Shown here piece by piece: positions 62,253 to 64,000 of a stretch of 64,000 nucleotides of DNA. Numbering within the stretch: position 1 is the stretch's first letter; every line of letters begins with the position of its first letter. A program made the position numbers and the translations under genes. Below the pieces are notes generated by a model. That model was not told the origin of the DNA. It ran no database searches and saw nothing but the letters and a program-made list of their open reading frames with translations. The stretch covers positions 6,740,501 through 6,804,500 of the forward strand of contig JARWIR010000035.1 in NCBI GenBank assembly GCA_029959085.1. The letters run 5' to 3'. The stretch is from Nemophila menziesii (taxonomy: Eukaryota > Streptophyta > Magnoliopsida > Boraginales > Hydrophyllaceae).

Positions 62253-62638
62253 TTTTCATAGAAACTGAGAGTATTTTATAAGACTCAGAGTACTCTGTAA
62301 AAACTGAGAGTAATTTAACAAACTAAGAGTATTTAGTAAAAACTGAGAGCACACTGTGAAACTCAGAGTATTTAATAAAAACTGAGAGTAATATGTAAAA
62401 ACTGAGAGTATTCGATAAAATAAAGAGTATTTAATGAAAACTGTGAGCACTCTATAAAACTCAGAGTACTCTGAAAAAACTAGGAGTAATCTATAAAACT
62501 CAGAGTACATTACCAAAACTCTGAGTACTCAATAATCAGTGAGTAGTCAACCAATATAAACGCATAGTGTTGTCGCTAAACCTAGCAAAAGTCTGAGTAC
62601 TCCGTCTATTTGAAAAACACAGAGTACTCTCAGAAATT
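62253..62638. repeat. Minisatellite cluster M3 (unit 4)
   Basis: Same organisation; one unit reads actcagagtattt where units 1-3 have actctgagtattt. Confidence 0.92.
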
Positions 62639-62672
62639 TTAAAACAGTGAGTATAGTACTGTACTGTACTAT

Positions 62673-62702
62673 CATGCATGCAGCGGCTGTGATAAACCCT
62701 AA
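62673..62702. promoter_or_regulatory. RY element and telobox (unit 4)
   Basis: Both motifs unchanged despite this being the most diverged unit. Confidence 0.45.
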
Positions 62703-63147
62703 AAATGGCAGATCGGAAAAAATTAACGTTCAAAGAGTAAAACAATGACATAAACACGCAAACTGAGACGAATATAAGCAATAACATTCATATCATGAGC
62801 AAATCTACCATTAAACACATTAAAACGTAACAAAAACATCTAAAACGAGCATGATATAGTCACGTAATCGTATGTAGAATGGAAAAAAGTAAACATAAAA
62901 GACGATATATAGTACATATTGGGAATAAACAGCGCTATTAAATACAGAAAACGCAAATAACACACCCAAAGGTAAGAATCTGTTGAAAAAAAACAGTAAA
63001 CAGAAACGAAACAAACCTTAGAACGAAGGTAACAGTTGAAAATTAAGAGGAAATGCGGAAGATTCTGACGTGATTAATCTATGAACACAAGGGAGGAAGG
63101 TTGAAATCGGAGGGGGAGATTTGAAATAAATATGGAAAGCTTAGAAA

Positions 63148-63238
63148 AAGAGCTCACGAAAATGGAGAGAGAGAGGAGTAAAAGAAGCTCATGAAATTTA
63201 CAAGAGAGAGGGATAATGCAAAATAGTATATATATGAG
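63148..63238 (-). promoter_or_regulatory. Likely transposase core promoter (unit 4)
   Basis: TATA run and TC-rich leader kept in the copy with open transposase exons. Confidence 0.5.
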
Positions 63239-63388
63239 ACTGGAAAACATTTGAGGGTAGAAAGGTAACAGGGATTTTGGGTTTCATGTGTTAAAAAGTT
63301 TCTAAGGTCTTTAGTAAGAAGAGGCTCTAGTAGGGGGTGATATCTTGAAGAGGGGTGTGTCTTCAAGACCCTAAGTGTCATTTTCTCT

Positions 63389-64000
63389 TAATTTTTTATC
63401 TTTTAAAGATTTGAGCTTTGAATATTGGCAGAGAAGCTTTTAAGGTGAAATCCCATATTTGAGTGATCACTTATGCCCATAGACAAACTAACATTAAGGC
63501 TTTCTTCAACCATTAGAAAAAAGTTAGCTAAAGATACTACTCAAGAATTTCTAGGAAGTTTTCTTAAAACAAGGTATATAATTTATCATAGCTTCTATTT
63601 TCAAGGGATGGTTCTCAAAATTGTCCAACAAAGAAATTCACACTGAATTGCAATTTAGTTCTCTATATTATGTGAAAATTTTATTACATGTCCTTATATT
63701 GAAAAACATTCCACTATATGTCCCAATATAATTTTTTGGAATGAATTTCACTATAAATTTCAATATTTTCCAAAATAGGGGATTGGATTTTCCAGTTCAA
63801 CTATAAAGTCATGCTACATAATTCACACAAAAAATTGTTTATATTTTTATTGTTCAGATTATATTTTGTGTTCCTCTATCATAGAGTATTAATTAATTTA
63901 CAGGAAAACACTGATTGTTGGTCATGATATTTTAAGATAAGGGAACGTTAATCATAATTAATATTGTATGTCTATTAATTTTGCTATTCCTTTAGATAGA
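63389..64000 (+). pseudogene. AT-hook gene remnant right of X (unit 4), cut by window end
   Basis: Only the 5' part is present, up to just after the exon 1 equivalent (63904 onward, tacag/gaaaacactg). Exons 2 and 3 lie beyond the window. Confidence 0.45.

Larger units (their letters stand above)
58180..63388. mobile_element. Block X of unit 4, best preserved copy
   Basis: At 5.2 kb it is longer than the others, because it keeps 58193-58370 and has an extra minisatellite repeat. The protease exon and both transposase exons are open. It is the nearest thing in the window to the ancestral element, although conserved transposase residues have changed. Confidence 0.82.
54472..64000. repeat. Module A of unit 4 (partial)
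   Basis: Runs through block X (58180-63388) and about 0.6 kb of the right-hand backbone copy before the window ends. It holds the best preserved X genes in the window. Confidence 0.85.
54519..64000. repeat. Tandem unit, copy 4 (partial, cut by window end)
   Basis: Most diverged copy. It ends inside the direct repeat to the right of block X, at the equivalent of about 9290 in copy 1, so half of module A and all of module B are outside the window. It alone keeps the 178-bp stretch 58193-58370 and uninterrupted reading frames in both X genes. It has one extra 21-bp minisatellite unit near 59700 and a 10-bp deletion near 55635. Confidence 0.95.

Noticed and set aside
1..64000. Whole array as an assembly duplication artefact
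   Set aside because: Units differ by many scattered substitutions, indels and microsatellite lengths, and unit 4 has a distinct gene structure; a duplicated contig would be identical. Read evidence would still be welcome.

Overview
The window is nuclear DNA of a flowering plant; the species cannot be told from the sequence. The evidence is high AT content, spliced genes with GT-AG introns, a Mutator-like (MULE) transposase, a Ulp1/SENP-type cysteine protease, and plant promoter motifs (telobox, RY element, TC-rich leader). No bacterial operons, rRNA or tRNA genes were seen.

The whole window is one tandem array with a period of about 18.17 kb. Unit 1 is 1-18167, unit 2 is 18168-36345, unit 3 is 36346-54518, and unit 4 (54519-64000) is cut by the window end. 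Units 1 and 2 differ at only a handful of sites, unit 3 differs more, and unit 4 most. Substitutions and indels between units argue against simple duplication of a contig.

Each unit is a composite of two related modules. Module B (about 6.46 kb, e.g. 11657-18120) is the simpler one. Module A (about 11.7 kb, e.g. 18121-29834) has the same backbone, lacks about 1.1 kb near its start, and carries a 5.0-kb block called X here (3672-8680 in unit 1). X is flanked by direct copies of a 1.2-kb backbone segment. The backbone is AT-rich and holds decayed exons of an unrecognised gene with an AT-hook (GRPKR) and a Lys/Glu-rich tail. A 480-bp block recurs five times per unit.

Block X is an autonomous-type MULE remnant with two convergent genes: a Ulp1-like protease on the plus strand and a MULE transposase on the minus strand. 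The transposase shows an N-terminal MuDR-type Cys/His cluster, a DDE core, a SWIM zinc finger and a frame-shifted CCHC knuckle. Three clusters of a degenerate minisatellite built on the palindrome GAGTACTC lie only in X, in its intron-like and intergenic parts.

Unit 4 keeps an open protease exon (175-codon frame) and an open two-exon transposase, but carries missense changes in conserved transposase motifs. Units 1-3 share a 178-bp deletion, a protease stop and C-terminal frameshift, and a transposase stop, so they descend from one already dead unit. The array therefore looks like a passively amplified large satellite that trapped a MULE. No terminal inverted repeats were found for X.
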